A DNA stretch of 45,003 bases from Deltaproteobacteria bacterium (GTDB taxonomy: Bacteria; Myxococcota; XYA12-FULL-58-9; JAFGEK01): positions 1-45,003 of the forward strand of contig JAFGEK010000094.1 in the NCBI GenBank assembly GCA_016931625.1, given 5' to 3'. The translations under genes and the position numbers were made by a program. The notes under the pieces are model-generated. The model was not told where the DNA came from. It did no database searches and worked only from the letters and a program-made list of their open reading frames with translations. Shown here piece after piece: positions 23,735-32,700 of the stretch (positions are counted from its first letter, which is position 1; each line of letters begins with the position of its first letter).

Positions 23735-24966
23735 TATTGCCCCTCACGTAAAGCTTCAACCGGGTTAATGCGAGCGGCGCGTAATGCCGGAAACAGGCCG
23801 GCAAAGATACCGGCAAGCACTAATAAACCAGCAGCTACTAAGGTAACCCCAATATCTACCGAGGGTGAACGCATATACGGAGTGTTTTTAAGAAAGCTTC
23901 CAGCTAATTCTATTAAAAATACACCACTAACTAGACCAGCATATCCAGACAGGGTGGTGATTAAGGCCGCTTCCACCATCACGGTACCCACGATAGATTT
24001 AAAGGTTGCCCCGAGAGCCCGACGAATACCAAACTCACGGGTACGCTCTTCAACGGCAATTAACATGATATTGCTGATACCAACGACACCGGCTAAAAGG
24101 GTACCAGCGCCAACTATCCACATAAAAACCCGCACCCATAAGATTATTTGCATAATTTTGTTGTACTCTTTGAGATTGTTATAAAGCTGAATAGCGCGGA
24201 GATCATTGGGTGCAACATGATGACGTATACGCAACATACTTAACACTTGCTCAGCAATATGTTGGCTTTGTGTAACGCTAACATTACCAACAGTAAAGGC
24301 TAAGGCGTGTATACGATTGGGTTCTTGGTAAGCTAATTGTGTTGTAGTTATTGGCACATAAATTGTTCTTTGATCGGCTTCGCTACCCTCATCTGCAAAC
24401 TCGCCGACAACATGATAATTTTGACTACGAATTTCTATTAGCTCACCAAGCGGATTTTTTTTTGCAAAGAGGATTTCACTAACTTTAGAACCAATAATGG
24501 CAATTTTACGTCGATGGTTAATATCTGCTTGATTGATAAAGCGGCCACGTAGCAATTCTATTTGTTCAATGGTTAGCAAACCCGGATGCACTCCATTGAC
24601 TGTAAAAGCTGAATGTTTGGTGCCAACTTTTACTTGAAATTCTCCCCAAAAACTATATTTACCTGAGATGACTTTAACCCCGGGGATTTCGCGTTTTATC
24701 GCTTCATAATCATCGTTGGTTAATTTTATATCGCGTCCAGGTTGGCGGCCTGCATAAGCTATACTTGTACGCGAAGTCCATACCCAAATAGTAGCAAGGT
24801 CATTTCTTCTAAATTCCCAACGTACCCCATTTTCAAGGCCATTACCTGCACCGAGCAGTAATGCTAACATGAGCATGCCCCAACTTACACTAAGTGCAGT
24901 GAGAAGGGTGCGAAGTTTGTTGCGTCGCAGTACATTTATTATTTCAGCAAAATGTTCAAATAACAT
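23734..24966 (-). CDS. MacB-like ABC transporter permease (first of a pair)
   Basis: A 410-residue paralogue of the next permease with the same plan: an N-terminal helix (LLTALSVSWGMLMLALLLGAGNG), a periplasmic MacB domain, three C-terminal helices, the coupling segment VEERTREFGIRRALGAT and the ending GLFPALRAARINPVEALREGQ. The periplasmic domains of the two permeases share the start (IWTSRTSIAYAGRQPGRDIK here, against SERTSIPYQGLQPGRYVR) but differ widely after that. This suggests an old duplication and an asymmetric complex. It begins 20 bases after the ATPase stop. Confidence 0.92.
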   Translation of the reverse strand: MLFEHFAEIINVLRRNKLRTLLTALSVSWGMLMLALLLGAGNGLENGVRWEFRRNDLATIWVWTSRTSIAYAGRQPGRDIKLTNDDYEAIKREIPGVKVISGKYSFWGEFQVKVGTKHSAFTVNGVHPGLLTIEQIELLRGRFINQADINHRRKIAIIGSKVSEILFAKKNPLGELIEIRSQNYHVVGEFADEGSEADQRTIYVPITTTQLAYQEPNRIHALAFTVGNVSVTQSQHIAEQVLSMLRIRHHVAPNDLRAIQLYNNLKEYNKIMQIILWVRVFMWIVGAGTLLAGVVGISNIMLIAVEERTREFGIRRALGATFKSIVGTVMVEAALITTLSGYAGLVSGVFLIELAGSFLKNTPYMRSPSVDIGVTLVAAGLLVLAGIFAGLFPALRAARINPVEALREGQ

Positions 24967-24986
24967 TGAGTTAAAATTTTATATGG

Positions 24987-25658
24987 TTAAGGATTATCGT
25001 CGACCACTTGGCCATCGCGTAAATGAATAGTGCGGTGGGTGCGTTCGGCAATATCGTGTTCGTGAGTGACCACAAGAATAGTTAGTCCAGCTTTGTTGAG
25101 TGAATTAAACAAGTCGAGTAATTCATGTGAGGTAGTAGTATCGAGCGCGCCTGTAGGTTCATCAGCTAATAAGAGTTTTGGTTGAGTAATTAAAGCGCGA
25201 GCAATTGCTACTCGTTGGCATTGACCGCCAGATAATTCATTGGGGTAATGATGAGCACGGTCAGCTAAATCAACCTGCGTTAAATAATCTAAAGCTTGTT
25301 GATGACGTCGTCGCCGTGGGATGCCTTGATAGTAGAGGGGTAGAGCCACATTTTCTAAAGCAGTTTTAAATGATAAAAGGTTAAAGGCTTGAAACACAAA
25401 ACCAATAAAACGATTGCGATAGCACGCTGCCTCACTATCGCTTAAGTTTTTAACTAATTGAGTATCTAAATAGTATTCACCAGTGTCGTAATTATCGAGA
25501 ATACCAAGAATATTTAGTAAAGTCGATTTGCCTGAACCTGAAGGACCCATTATTGAAACAAAATCACCAGCTTTAATATTTAGGTTTATATCGCGTAAAA
25601 CATGCAGCGCTGTCGGCCCGCTTTGGTAAGATTTATTAATTTTTTTTAAATGAATCAT
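24987..25658 (-). CDS. ABC transporter ATPase (MacB/LolD type)
   Basis: A 223-residue nucleotide-binding subunit that powers the permease pair. Walker A GPSGSGKST (38-46), Q-loop FVFQAFNL (about 88-95), signature LSGGQCQRVAIARAL (142-156), Walker B LLLADEP (162-168) and the switch His in VVTHEHD are all intact. The sequence GFVFQAFNLLSFKTALENVALPLYY is typical of the MacB/LolD/FtsE branch. It is the first gene of the operon ATPase-permease-permease-adaptor. The promoter should lie in the 210-base gap shared with the divergent gene at 25869. Confidence 0.95.
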   Translation of the reverse strand: MIHLKKINKSYQSGPTALHVLRDINLNIKAGDFVSIMGPSGSGKSTLLNILGILDNYDTGEYYLDTQLVKNLSDSEAACYRNRFIGFVFQAFNLLSFKTALENVALPLYYQGIPRRRRHQQALDYLTQVDLADRAHHYPNELSGGQCQRVAIARALITQPKLLLADEPTGALDTTTSHELLDLFNSLNKAGLTILVVTHEHDIAERTHRTIHLRDGQVVDDNP

Positions 25659-25868
25659 GACCTATCCAGAGAATAAACCATAAGCAAATACCGGTTGTCA
25701 CGGGCATAAACTGATATTTTTCAATAAGTTGCATAGGATTATAAAATAAAAGAGAACATTTTGATGATTTTTTCGATAATTAATTCTATGTTGCATCTTG
25801 TCATTTTTTTAAGGTTAATTGCAGTGTTAAGCAAAGAATATTCTCACTTTTAATAGGAAGGGTATAAA

Positions 25869-26693
25869 ATGGCTCCAGTCGCACCACCAATTAAATCTAA
25901 AACTGCAGAAACAGCTAAGCCTATTCCAGAGCTGGGTAATAATTCGCCTAAAATTTATCGCCTTGAGGGTAATTTAGACGAGGTAAAAGTTGAACTTTTT
26001 TCAACCGATGTAATGTTAAAAAATATAGAACGGAATATTAAAAAATGGACGGGCAATTGTGATAGCTTGCCAATTATTCAAACGGATGACTCGAATAATG
26101 CAGATGCAGACACAACTGCGAAGACGCAAGGGTCAATTGATGTTAAACCGACTAAAGCTAGCAATAAAGAAGAGTCGATATGCAACAGCATTAAATTATT
26201 CCCGAAATTTGTAGTTAATTACGGCAATAATCAAGAGCAATTATCTAGCGCTACTTGTCTAGAAAATGGCAGCATTGAAATTACTTGTTCATCAACTAAA
26301 GGCGAAGGTTGCACATTTATGTGCCAAGTTGATGAATTGCAAAAATATGATCAACTATCTTTTAAGCTACGAGAATTTCATTTGCAATTTTCTACTGATG
26401 AATTTTCCTCAAAGAATCAGTCGGATTTTACAATTAATCTTTATTATTATACCGACCAAAAAATTTCTGTGCCGGTTTTTATTAATAAAACAGATAAAAA
26501 AGGTTTTATTAATTTGGCAATAAACACCGCACATATTAAAACGGTAAAAAATGGCAAGCTATTTTTTGATATTGAAGTTGTTAAAGATGGTTTTACAATG
26601 ACCCTTAGCGATATTTGTTTAGGCAATAAGCCACCCAAAAAATCATGGCAAAAGCAAATTGGTGATTTTTTCTCTAAATTCAAAAAGCGCTAA
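25869..26693 (+). CDS. Hypothetical protein with disordered N-terminus, possible exported substrate
   Basis: A 274-residue protein not recognised. AGGAAGGG six bases before the ATG supports the start (MAPVAPPIKSKTAETAKP). No signal peptide is present. Residues 1-110 are Pro/Thr/Asn/Lys-rich and look disordered; about 115-255 form a beta-rich domain with several Cys (C in SATCLENG, ITCSSTKGEGCTFMCQ); the C-terminus is basic (KPPKKSWQKQIGDFFSKFKKR) with an amphipathic helix. The MAP-start and loose N-terminus recall the gene at 5091-6044, although the bodies differ. It stands alone between divergent and downstream genes. Five Cys in a protein without a Sec signal is unusual. Confidence 0.6.
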   Translation: MAPVAPPIKSKTAETAKPIPELGNNSPKIYRLEGNLDEVKVELFSTDVMLKNIERNIKKWTGNCDSLPIIQTDDSNNADADTTAKTQGSIDVKPTKASNKEESICNSIKLFPKFVVNYGNNQEQLSSATCLENGSIEITCSSTKGEGCTFMCQVDELQKYDQLSFKLREFHLQFSTDEFSSKNQSDFTINLYYYTDQKISVPVFINKTDKKGFINLAINTAHIKTVKNGKLFFDIEVVKDGFTMTLSDICLGNKPPKKSWQKQIGDFFSKFKKR

Positions 26694-26767
26694 ATATTAA
26701 GTTGCTAATTTTGCTAATTTACGCCATTTTTTTGCGCCAATAGCTGCTTTGTGGCCAAATCTTTTTT

Positions 26768-27136
26768 ATGAATCTCGTATCAATTCCTAATGAAGCTGAG
26801 CGTCGCCGTCGTCCGCGCGTACCCGTAGAACTTAACATTGAAGCCCTTGATAATGGTCCTGATTTGCTGGCTCATGATATTGGCATAGGCGGCATGTTAG
26901 TGTCGACTATGCATCCGCGTTGGCCGGGGCAACACATACGAGTGCGTTTTAATTTGCCAACCGGTGGTCGTGCGATTCGTGCTACTTGTCGTGTATTAGA
27001 TTTAGTTGAAGTGCCAAAAGGTATAGGTTTGTCGTTGCAGTTTTTGGCGTTAGCCCCTAAGGCACAATTAGAAATTTTACGTTTTGTAAATATGCGGCTT
27101 AAGGGTCAAACCAAAGAGCAGCCGCAGCTACACTAA
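26768..27136 (+). CDS. Single-domain PilZ protein
   Basis: A 122-residue PilZ domain. Canonical c-di-GMP binding uses RxxxR and (D/N)xSxxG. Here the first motif is present in RRRRPRVPVELNIE, while the second reads DIGIGG, with Gly where Ser is usual, so binding may be weaker or lost. The strands RVRFNLPTGGRAIRATCRVLDL and GIGLSLQFLAL complete the barrel. Such small PilZ proteins act as c-di-GMP adaptors on motility, secretion or polysaccharide machinery by binding a partner. No good Shine-Dalgarno precedes the ATG. It converges with the T3SS-filament-like gene, with 23 bases between the stops. Confidence 0.88.
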   Translation: MNLVSIPNEAERRRRPRVPVELNIEALDNGPDLLAHDIGIGGMLVSTMHPRWPGQHIRVRFNLPTGGRAIRATCRVLDLVEVPKGIGLSLQFLALAPKAQLEILRFVNMRLKGQTKEQPQLH

Positions 27137-27159
27137 TAAGCAAAAAAATTCAATAAGCA

Positions 27160-27945
27160 TTAAGCTTTAATATTAGAAATCAACTTCATCTTGTCATCGT
27201 TGTCTTGCTTCATCATGTTAGTGATGGTGTTAACTGCTAACGAATAATCTTGATATTTAGCTTGCAGATCGAATTTTTTGAGTTCAGTCATATCACTGAC
27301 GTTTTGTTTCATGGTATCAAGCTCGGCCAGTAGTGCCTCGGCACCGGCTTTATTGAGCATTTCAGTGCGGGTAGTAACTTGGCGATTGCCATCTTCATCA
27401 TAAGTGACTTCAGTCCAAGTGAATTCTTGTTCAGCTTCAGGATCATCGCCCCAATTGGCTATCATGTCTGCTAATTCAGTGTAGCAGTTACGCAATTCGC
27501 GAGAGAGTTCGGTGTTAGCGGAGACGTCTTCGGCAAAACCACGCAACCAGCTTTCCATACCGCCTAAAGCACACAAAATAGCGTTTTGGGTACCAACAGT
27601 TTGAGCATCAGAAACTGGGCCTAAAACATATTTAGTCTGCTCAGAAGCTGTAAGTGACGATAAATTAGTAACTACGAAGTTGCCATTTAATATATCTTCG
27701 CCCAATTTAAGGCTGCCAGCAATAGCCGCTTCTTGCATTTCTTCAGGTAGCGAAGCGTAATAGGCATTGATTTGAGCCTGGGTGTCAGGATCAAGCGAAG
27801 AGGTAAAGCCACTTAAATCAGTGGATGTGACATCATAAGAAGTAGTTATTTTGTCGATATCAAGACGCTGTTTTTCTATCTTATAAGCGTCAACGCTGGT
27901 AGTGGTCTGAACTTTGTCGACTTTGTTAATGGTATTGACGGCCAT
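27160..27945 (-). CDS. Candidate T3SS filament/translocator protein (EspA/SseB-like C-terminus)
   Basis: A 261-residue helical protein without signal peptide or strong membrane segment. The N-terminus is Thr/Ser/Val-rich (MAVNTINKVDKVQTTTSVDAYK). The last 45 residues (KKFDLQAKYQDYSLAVNTITNMMKQ then a K-x-x-I-x-N-I-K end) look like the C-terminal coiled coil of T3SS filament and translocator proteins of the EspA/SseB type, which end in a leucine/glutamine-rich helix and a closing IxNI motif. That likeness is by eye and is not a family hit. AAAGG nine bases before the ATG supports the start. A T3SS core 7 kb away makes a needle-tip, filament or translocator role reasonable. Other helical exported proteins would look similar. 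Confidence 0.5.
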   Translation of the reverse strand: MAVNTINKVDKVQTTTSVDAYKIEKQRLDIDKITTSYDVTSTDLSGFTSSLDPDTQAQINAYYASLPEEMQEAAIAGSLKLGEDILNGNFVVTNLSSLTASEQTKYVLGPVSDAQTVGTQNAILCALGGMESWLRGFAEDVSANTELSRELRNCYTELADMIANWGDDPEAEQEFTWTEVTYDEDGNRQVTTRTEMLNKAGAEALLAELDTMKQNVSDMTELKKFDLQAKYQDYSLAVNTITNMMKQDNDDKMKLISNIKA

Positions 27946-28025
27946 GGGTCTTTGCCTTTCGAAAATCGCTAAATTATAAGTGTTGTTAAACCATACACCT
28001 TAATTTAACTTTGGGTTATCTACTT

Positions 28026-29438
28026 TTAAGGTTTATGGATCGCAATAAATTGTTGCAATTCTTTTCGTTGGATTAAAAAGCGTAGTAAATCCCCAGATTT
28101 AGTATTATCCACATAATTTTTTAACTCACGGGCTCGGCTAATGTTTTGTCCATTTATACCATTAATAATGTCGCCAGCCATGAGACCAGCGCGTTCTGCT
28201 GGGCTTGCGGCATCTACTGTTTTGACAACTACTCCAGATACCTGCTCGAGATGAAATTCTCGTCTAAGTTCTGCGGTGATATCTGACACTATTAAGCCTA
28301 AACCATCGCCAGCTTCTGATGAACCTTCGGCAATTCTTTCTTCGTTAGTAGGAAATTCAGATAATTTCATGGTTAATGTTATTTCTTGTTTATTGCGCCA
28401 AATTTTTATGCTAATGGGCTTATCTATTCCGGCCATACTGGCTAATAGTGGTAAATCACTAGCAGTTTTTACTTGTTCGTCAGCAAAAGCTAAAATGATA
28501 TCACCAACTTTTATGCCAGCGTTGCCGGCCGGACCATTTGGTTTTACATCAGCAACTAAGGCGCCCATAGTTTGAGTAAGGCCATAACTTTCGGCTAACT
28601 CGGTGCTGAGCGGTTGAATGCGAATACCCATCCAACTACGGACGAATTTACCTTTATTTTTTAGATCAGGTAGCATGGCTTTTACCATGTTAATTGGTAT
28701 GGCAAAACCAATGCCCGCACCTGCTGAATTAACGGCAGAATTAATGCCAATGACTTCGCCTTGAGCATTGATAAGCGGACCACCAGAATTGCCAGGATTG
28801 ATCGAAGCATCGGTTTGTAAAAAGTCATAAAGGCCAACACGACCTGATGGAGCAATATCCCGGCGTTCTTTGGCTGAAATAATACCTACGGAGACTGAAT
28901 GTGAGAGTCCAAAGGGATTACCAATAGCAACAACCCATTGCCCGATACGCACAGAATCTGAATTACCTAAAAAAGCTACAGGTGCATTTTTGATCTTTGC
29001 AGCTTGTATTAAAGCAACATCATACGCAGGGGCCGTACCAAGGACTTTACCGGTTAAAGTTTTTTCAATGCCATCTTTGCTTGCGTAGGTAACTTCAATA
29101 AGATCAGCATTTTCAACTACATGATAGTTGGTGAGAATTAATCCATCTTGAGAAATGAAAAAACCGCTGCCGATGCCTTTATTACGATATTCGCGGGGAA
29201 CATCAGGACCAAAGAAAAATTCATAAGGCAGCTTTTGCGTGCGTGCCATGACTTTATGTTCGACTTGAATGCTTACCACGGCAGGTACAAGTTGGTCGGC
29301 CAAAGCAGCAAAATCAGGAGGTGGTTTACTGCCTAAATATTTCGAACCGGTAGGGCGTTCTGACCAGAGATGTTGTGGAGCAGCAAAGGATAATTGCGGA
29401 ATAAGCAAAAGGCTCATAATACAAATGCGGTAAGGCAT
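28026..29438 (-). CDS. degP: Periplasmic serine protease DegP/HtrA (Do family)
   Basis: A 470-residue protease-chaperone that degrades or refolds damaged envelope proteins. Signal peptide at residues 1-20 (ICIMSLLLIPQLSFA). The chymotrypsin-type triad is H106 (LTNYHVVENAD), D140 (APAYDVALI) and S218 (INPGNSGGPL). Two PDZ domains follow (about 245-335 and 375-465), each with its carboxylate-binding and VGDIILA / AGDIINGINGQ strand pattern. Length and layout are normal for Do proteases. GGAG eight bases before the ATG supports the start. It is a single gene. In the setting of secretion genes it may serve envelope quality control, but it would be present anyway. Confidence 0.96.
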   Translation of the reverse strand: MPYRICIMSLLLIPQLSFAAPQHLWSERPTGSKYLGSKPPPDFAALADQLVPAVVSIQVEHKVMARTQKLPYEFFFGPDVPREYRNKGIGSGFFISQDGLILTNYHVVENADLIEVTYASKDGIEKTLTGKVLGTAPAYDVALIQAAKIKNAPVAFLGNSDSVRIGQWVVAIGNPFGLSHSVSVGIISAKERRDIAPSGRVGLYDFLQTDASINPGNSGGPLINAQGEVIGINSAVNSAGAGIGFAIPINMVKAMLPDLKNKGKFVRSWMGIRIQPLSTELAESYGLTQTMGALVADVKPNGPAGNAGIKVGDIILAFADEQVKTASDLPLLASMAGIDKPISIKIWRNKQEITLTMKLSEFPTNEERIAEGSSEAGDGLGLIVSDITAELRREFHLEQVSGVVVKTVDAASPAERAGLMAGDIINGINGQNISRARELKNYVDNTKSGDLLRFLIQRKELQQFIAIHKP

Positions 29439-29774
29439 GCATAGATCTCCAAACGATTTGAAATAATTATTGAATCCTATGAATTGATTTCATTAGCAAC
29501 TTATTCCAGAGAACGAATGATTTGGCTAGCAAGCAAGCTTAGGCTCAATAAAGCCATGCAAAAACAATATGTTATAGACGCTCGCTTTCGCCTTGAGTAA
29601 CGAGAAATTTTATAACTATAACGCGTTGATTTTATTGATTGCGCTAAACTCCGTCGCGTGTGTTTAAATGTAAAAAATAAAAAAATACACAATTTTTTTT
29701 AGTGAATAACGATAATATAAAAGAATCATACTGGCACTAAGTGCAAAAATATAAAATTTGAAAGCTAATTAACG
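29439..29774. other. 336-base divergent intergenic region
   Basis: This AT-rich region between degP (minus) and the 1658-residue gene (plus) should carry both promoters. A 63-codon Arg/Ser-rich minus-strand frame at 29501-29692 has one hydrophobic stretch near its end but no ribosome binding site or family, and I do not call it. No RNA gene is seen. Confidence 0.4.
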
Positions 29775-32700
29775 GTGATATTGCCGATAACTAATAAAAA
29801 AGCATCATCAAGAGCTGCAGGCTCTCATGATAATGATGCTGAAGCAAAAGCAACTTTGACTAAAAAAGAGCCAGTCAAGAGTAAGAGGCGATCCGTTGCT
29901 TTTGCGAATACAACCAATAATAATAATAATAATACCATTAAAGTCACTTTAAAAAAGGCCGCATCTGATAATTACGAAACCATAGATTGTCCAATAGTTA
30001 CAATAAATCCAATGAGTGTTGGCGATATAGCAGCCACTACAGCCAAAACTCTTGATGAAGCTTATCAGAAAAATGAAGATGCAAATTCGCCGGCGGTATA
30101 TTTGCGTATACAACGCGCTAAAACCGAATTACGCGCAATCATGAATAATACTGCGAAAATTAGAATTGAAGAAAGTGTGGCACGATATATAAATGATATA
30201 GTGCAAGAAAAAATTTATAACAATGGAAGTCTTAGTGAAATAAAAAACTCGTATATATTTGATGCTGAAAATACATGGGTTTCACCGACAGCCACATTTT
30301 TACAAAATACACCTAATGTAAAACAAGCAGGTAGTGATACATCAATATCTCCTGATTCTACTGTCAATAAAACAAACTTTCTAGTTGATGATATAATCAA
30401 AACACCAGGATACCAAGCAAACGTGCAGTTTATAGGGGCGTTTGCTGCGCTTAGTGACCTGCAACTGCGCGAAAGTTTGGGTGAAAAGCAATACATAATT
30501 TACCAAGCATTGATGCAACAGAAATTAGCTTTATCAGAGGACCTTAATGCTACAAGCAGTAAATTGAAAGATTGGCGTGAGCGGCATGCAGATAAAAAAA
30601 GCATGGTGCGTGCAGGTTTAGGGGTATTAAGCGCGGGGGTTAGTCAGGCACGTGATATATATGAATGGCAATCATGGCGAAATGGCTACAGCCCCACGCA
30701 AGCAAATATAATAGACGCTAGCGCGGCAGAATTTGACAAATATGCGGGTGATCCTCTGGCTGCATTTAACGAGACCGCTGATAATCCTGAATTATATACA
30801 ACAGCTAGCGAGCATGAGGTAATTGCCCATACGGAGCAAGCGATAAAAGCCATTGAGGATGCCTGTATAATTATACTGAGTGGCAGATCAATTACCCCGA
30901 AGAATGTTGACATTACTGCAGATCCAATTTTAGCGAGCCTGGCAGAGTTCTCAGTAAGCAATGATAAATATCTGGCGAACGAAAAGATATATGCTAACCG
31001 TGTAGTTTTTCTGCAACAAACAGCAAAAGCCGGTAGAGTGGGTGATGCGTTATTGGCATATCAATCATTAGCGCAAGCGTATTTAAATTTGCCAAGCGCT
31101 AATAAAGAAAGTTTTAATTATACTAAAGATGGTAAAGGTTCATTAACGCTTGCAATTAATACCGTCTTGCGCCGTCATGATTTAAATGGCCATAAGGTTG
31201 CATTATCAATAACTGATTTAGTCTCGCCGCAAGTTCGTTGTTTAATAATCGACTATTGGGGTGAAATTAAAGCGGTATATCAGTCCCAAATTACGGGTGA
31301 GCCAGAACGTAAAGCAGAAAAATTTGTTGCCTTTGATACAGAGTTATATAGCAAAGAAATAGGGCGCCTTAAAGACATAGAGGAGAGTGCAAGTCATACC
31401 AAACTACATGATATATTAAATAACCAAACAATAAATGCAATATTTGCAAATATTAAAGATGCTGAGCCTTCATATATCAAAAAATTTGGTGATGGCGTAT
31501 TGTCATTTATTGATTCACCGCAACTATGGGGCATGGTTGGGGTTGGCACTTTAACCAGTGGGGTAGCTAGTGGTTTAGTTCTTGGCTCAAGAGCGGTAAC
31601 GGTAGGCGAATTAATTAATTATGCGCGTACCGGCTCATTAAGTGTTGAAGCCATTGGTATGTGCGCGGCAACGGTAAGCATAGACGGTATAGCTTTTCAT
31701 GCAGGTATGAATATATTTAACGAAGTTATTGGTGAATATGAGCAAATTAACAATAGTGAATGGAGTTATATTAAAACTATCTTAATGATGGGGGCAATAC
31801 AGCTTGCAACTAGTGCGCATTTTAGCCGTGTCCAAAATAATGCGATTAAACGCCAAATGCGCGCTGCAGAACAAAATAAAAATATACTAGTACCAGCAAC
31901 AAACTCAGTGCCAGCGCATTTAATTAAAGCCGAGCCATCTAGATGGGTTAAAATTGGTAATTTCGTTGATGATGCGGCAAGTAATACCATAGAAGCGGGG
32001 CGCTATTTTAGCGAAGAAGCACTGTGTTTAAGTGCAGTTGAGACGATTGAGATGCTAGGTAAAGACCAAGATGTCAGTAGTCTTAGTTTAGCTTTAGAGC
32101 AGACTATGCAATTTTTGTTAGCGATGCGGCTTGCACATGGAGTGCAGCGGGTTACGGGATTGCAAGTGCAGCAAAAACGCAACGTGCAGCGCTATAAACC
32201 ACGACCAGATGAAGTGACAGCTCTAGAAGATTTATTTATTGCAATTAATAACTGGCGAGTTGATCCAACTAGTGATGGTTTTGGGAGAGTCCTATCGCGA
32301 CTACGTGCTTATTTTAATACTCTTGAGTGGGAGCAAGTGCCAACTCAGCCAGAAACTAAAACAGCGGCGAGTAAGAAAGCACAAACACCACCGGTTGTTG
32401 AACCAGAAGTGTCGCTAATACCTATAGAACAACGGATAGAAGAGACACATTATAATCTTGATGAGGTTAATAGGCACATACGAGAACTATTAGATGATAC
32501 ATTAGAAATAACCTTACAAATGTGGCAAAAAGATGTATTTGTGCCAAGAGAATCGATTAATAGTTTATTAACATTACTAACAGAGCGCCAGCAAGAATTA
32601 AGAGAGCTTGCTGATACTGTCAAATTATTAAGGACCAATAACAACGCAAAAAATATTACTGAAATGCAGAATTTATTACTAGATTATGATGTAGCGACAG

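Noticed and set aside
29501-29692. 63-codon minus-strand frame upstream of degP
   Set aside because: No ribosome binding site, random-looking composition, and it occupies the probable promoter region.
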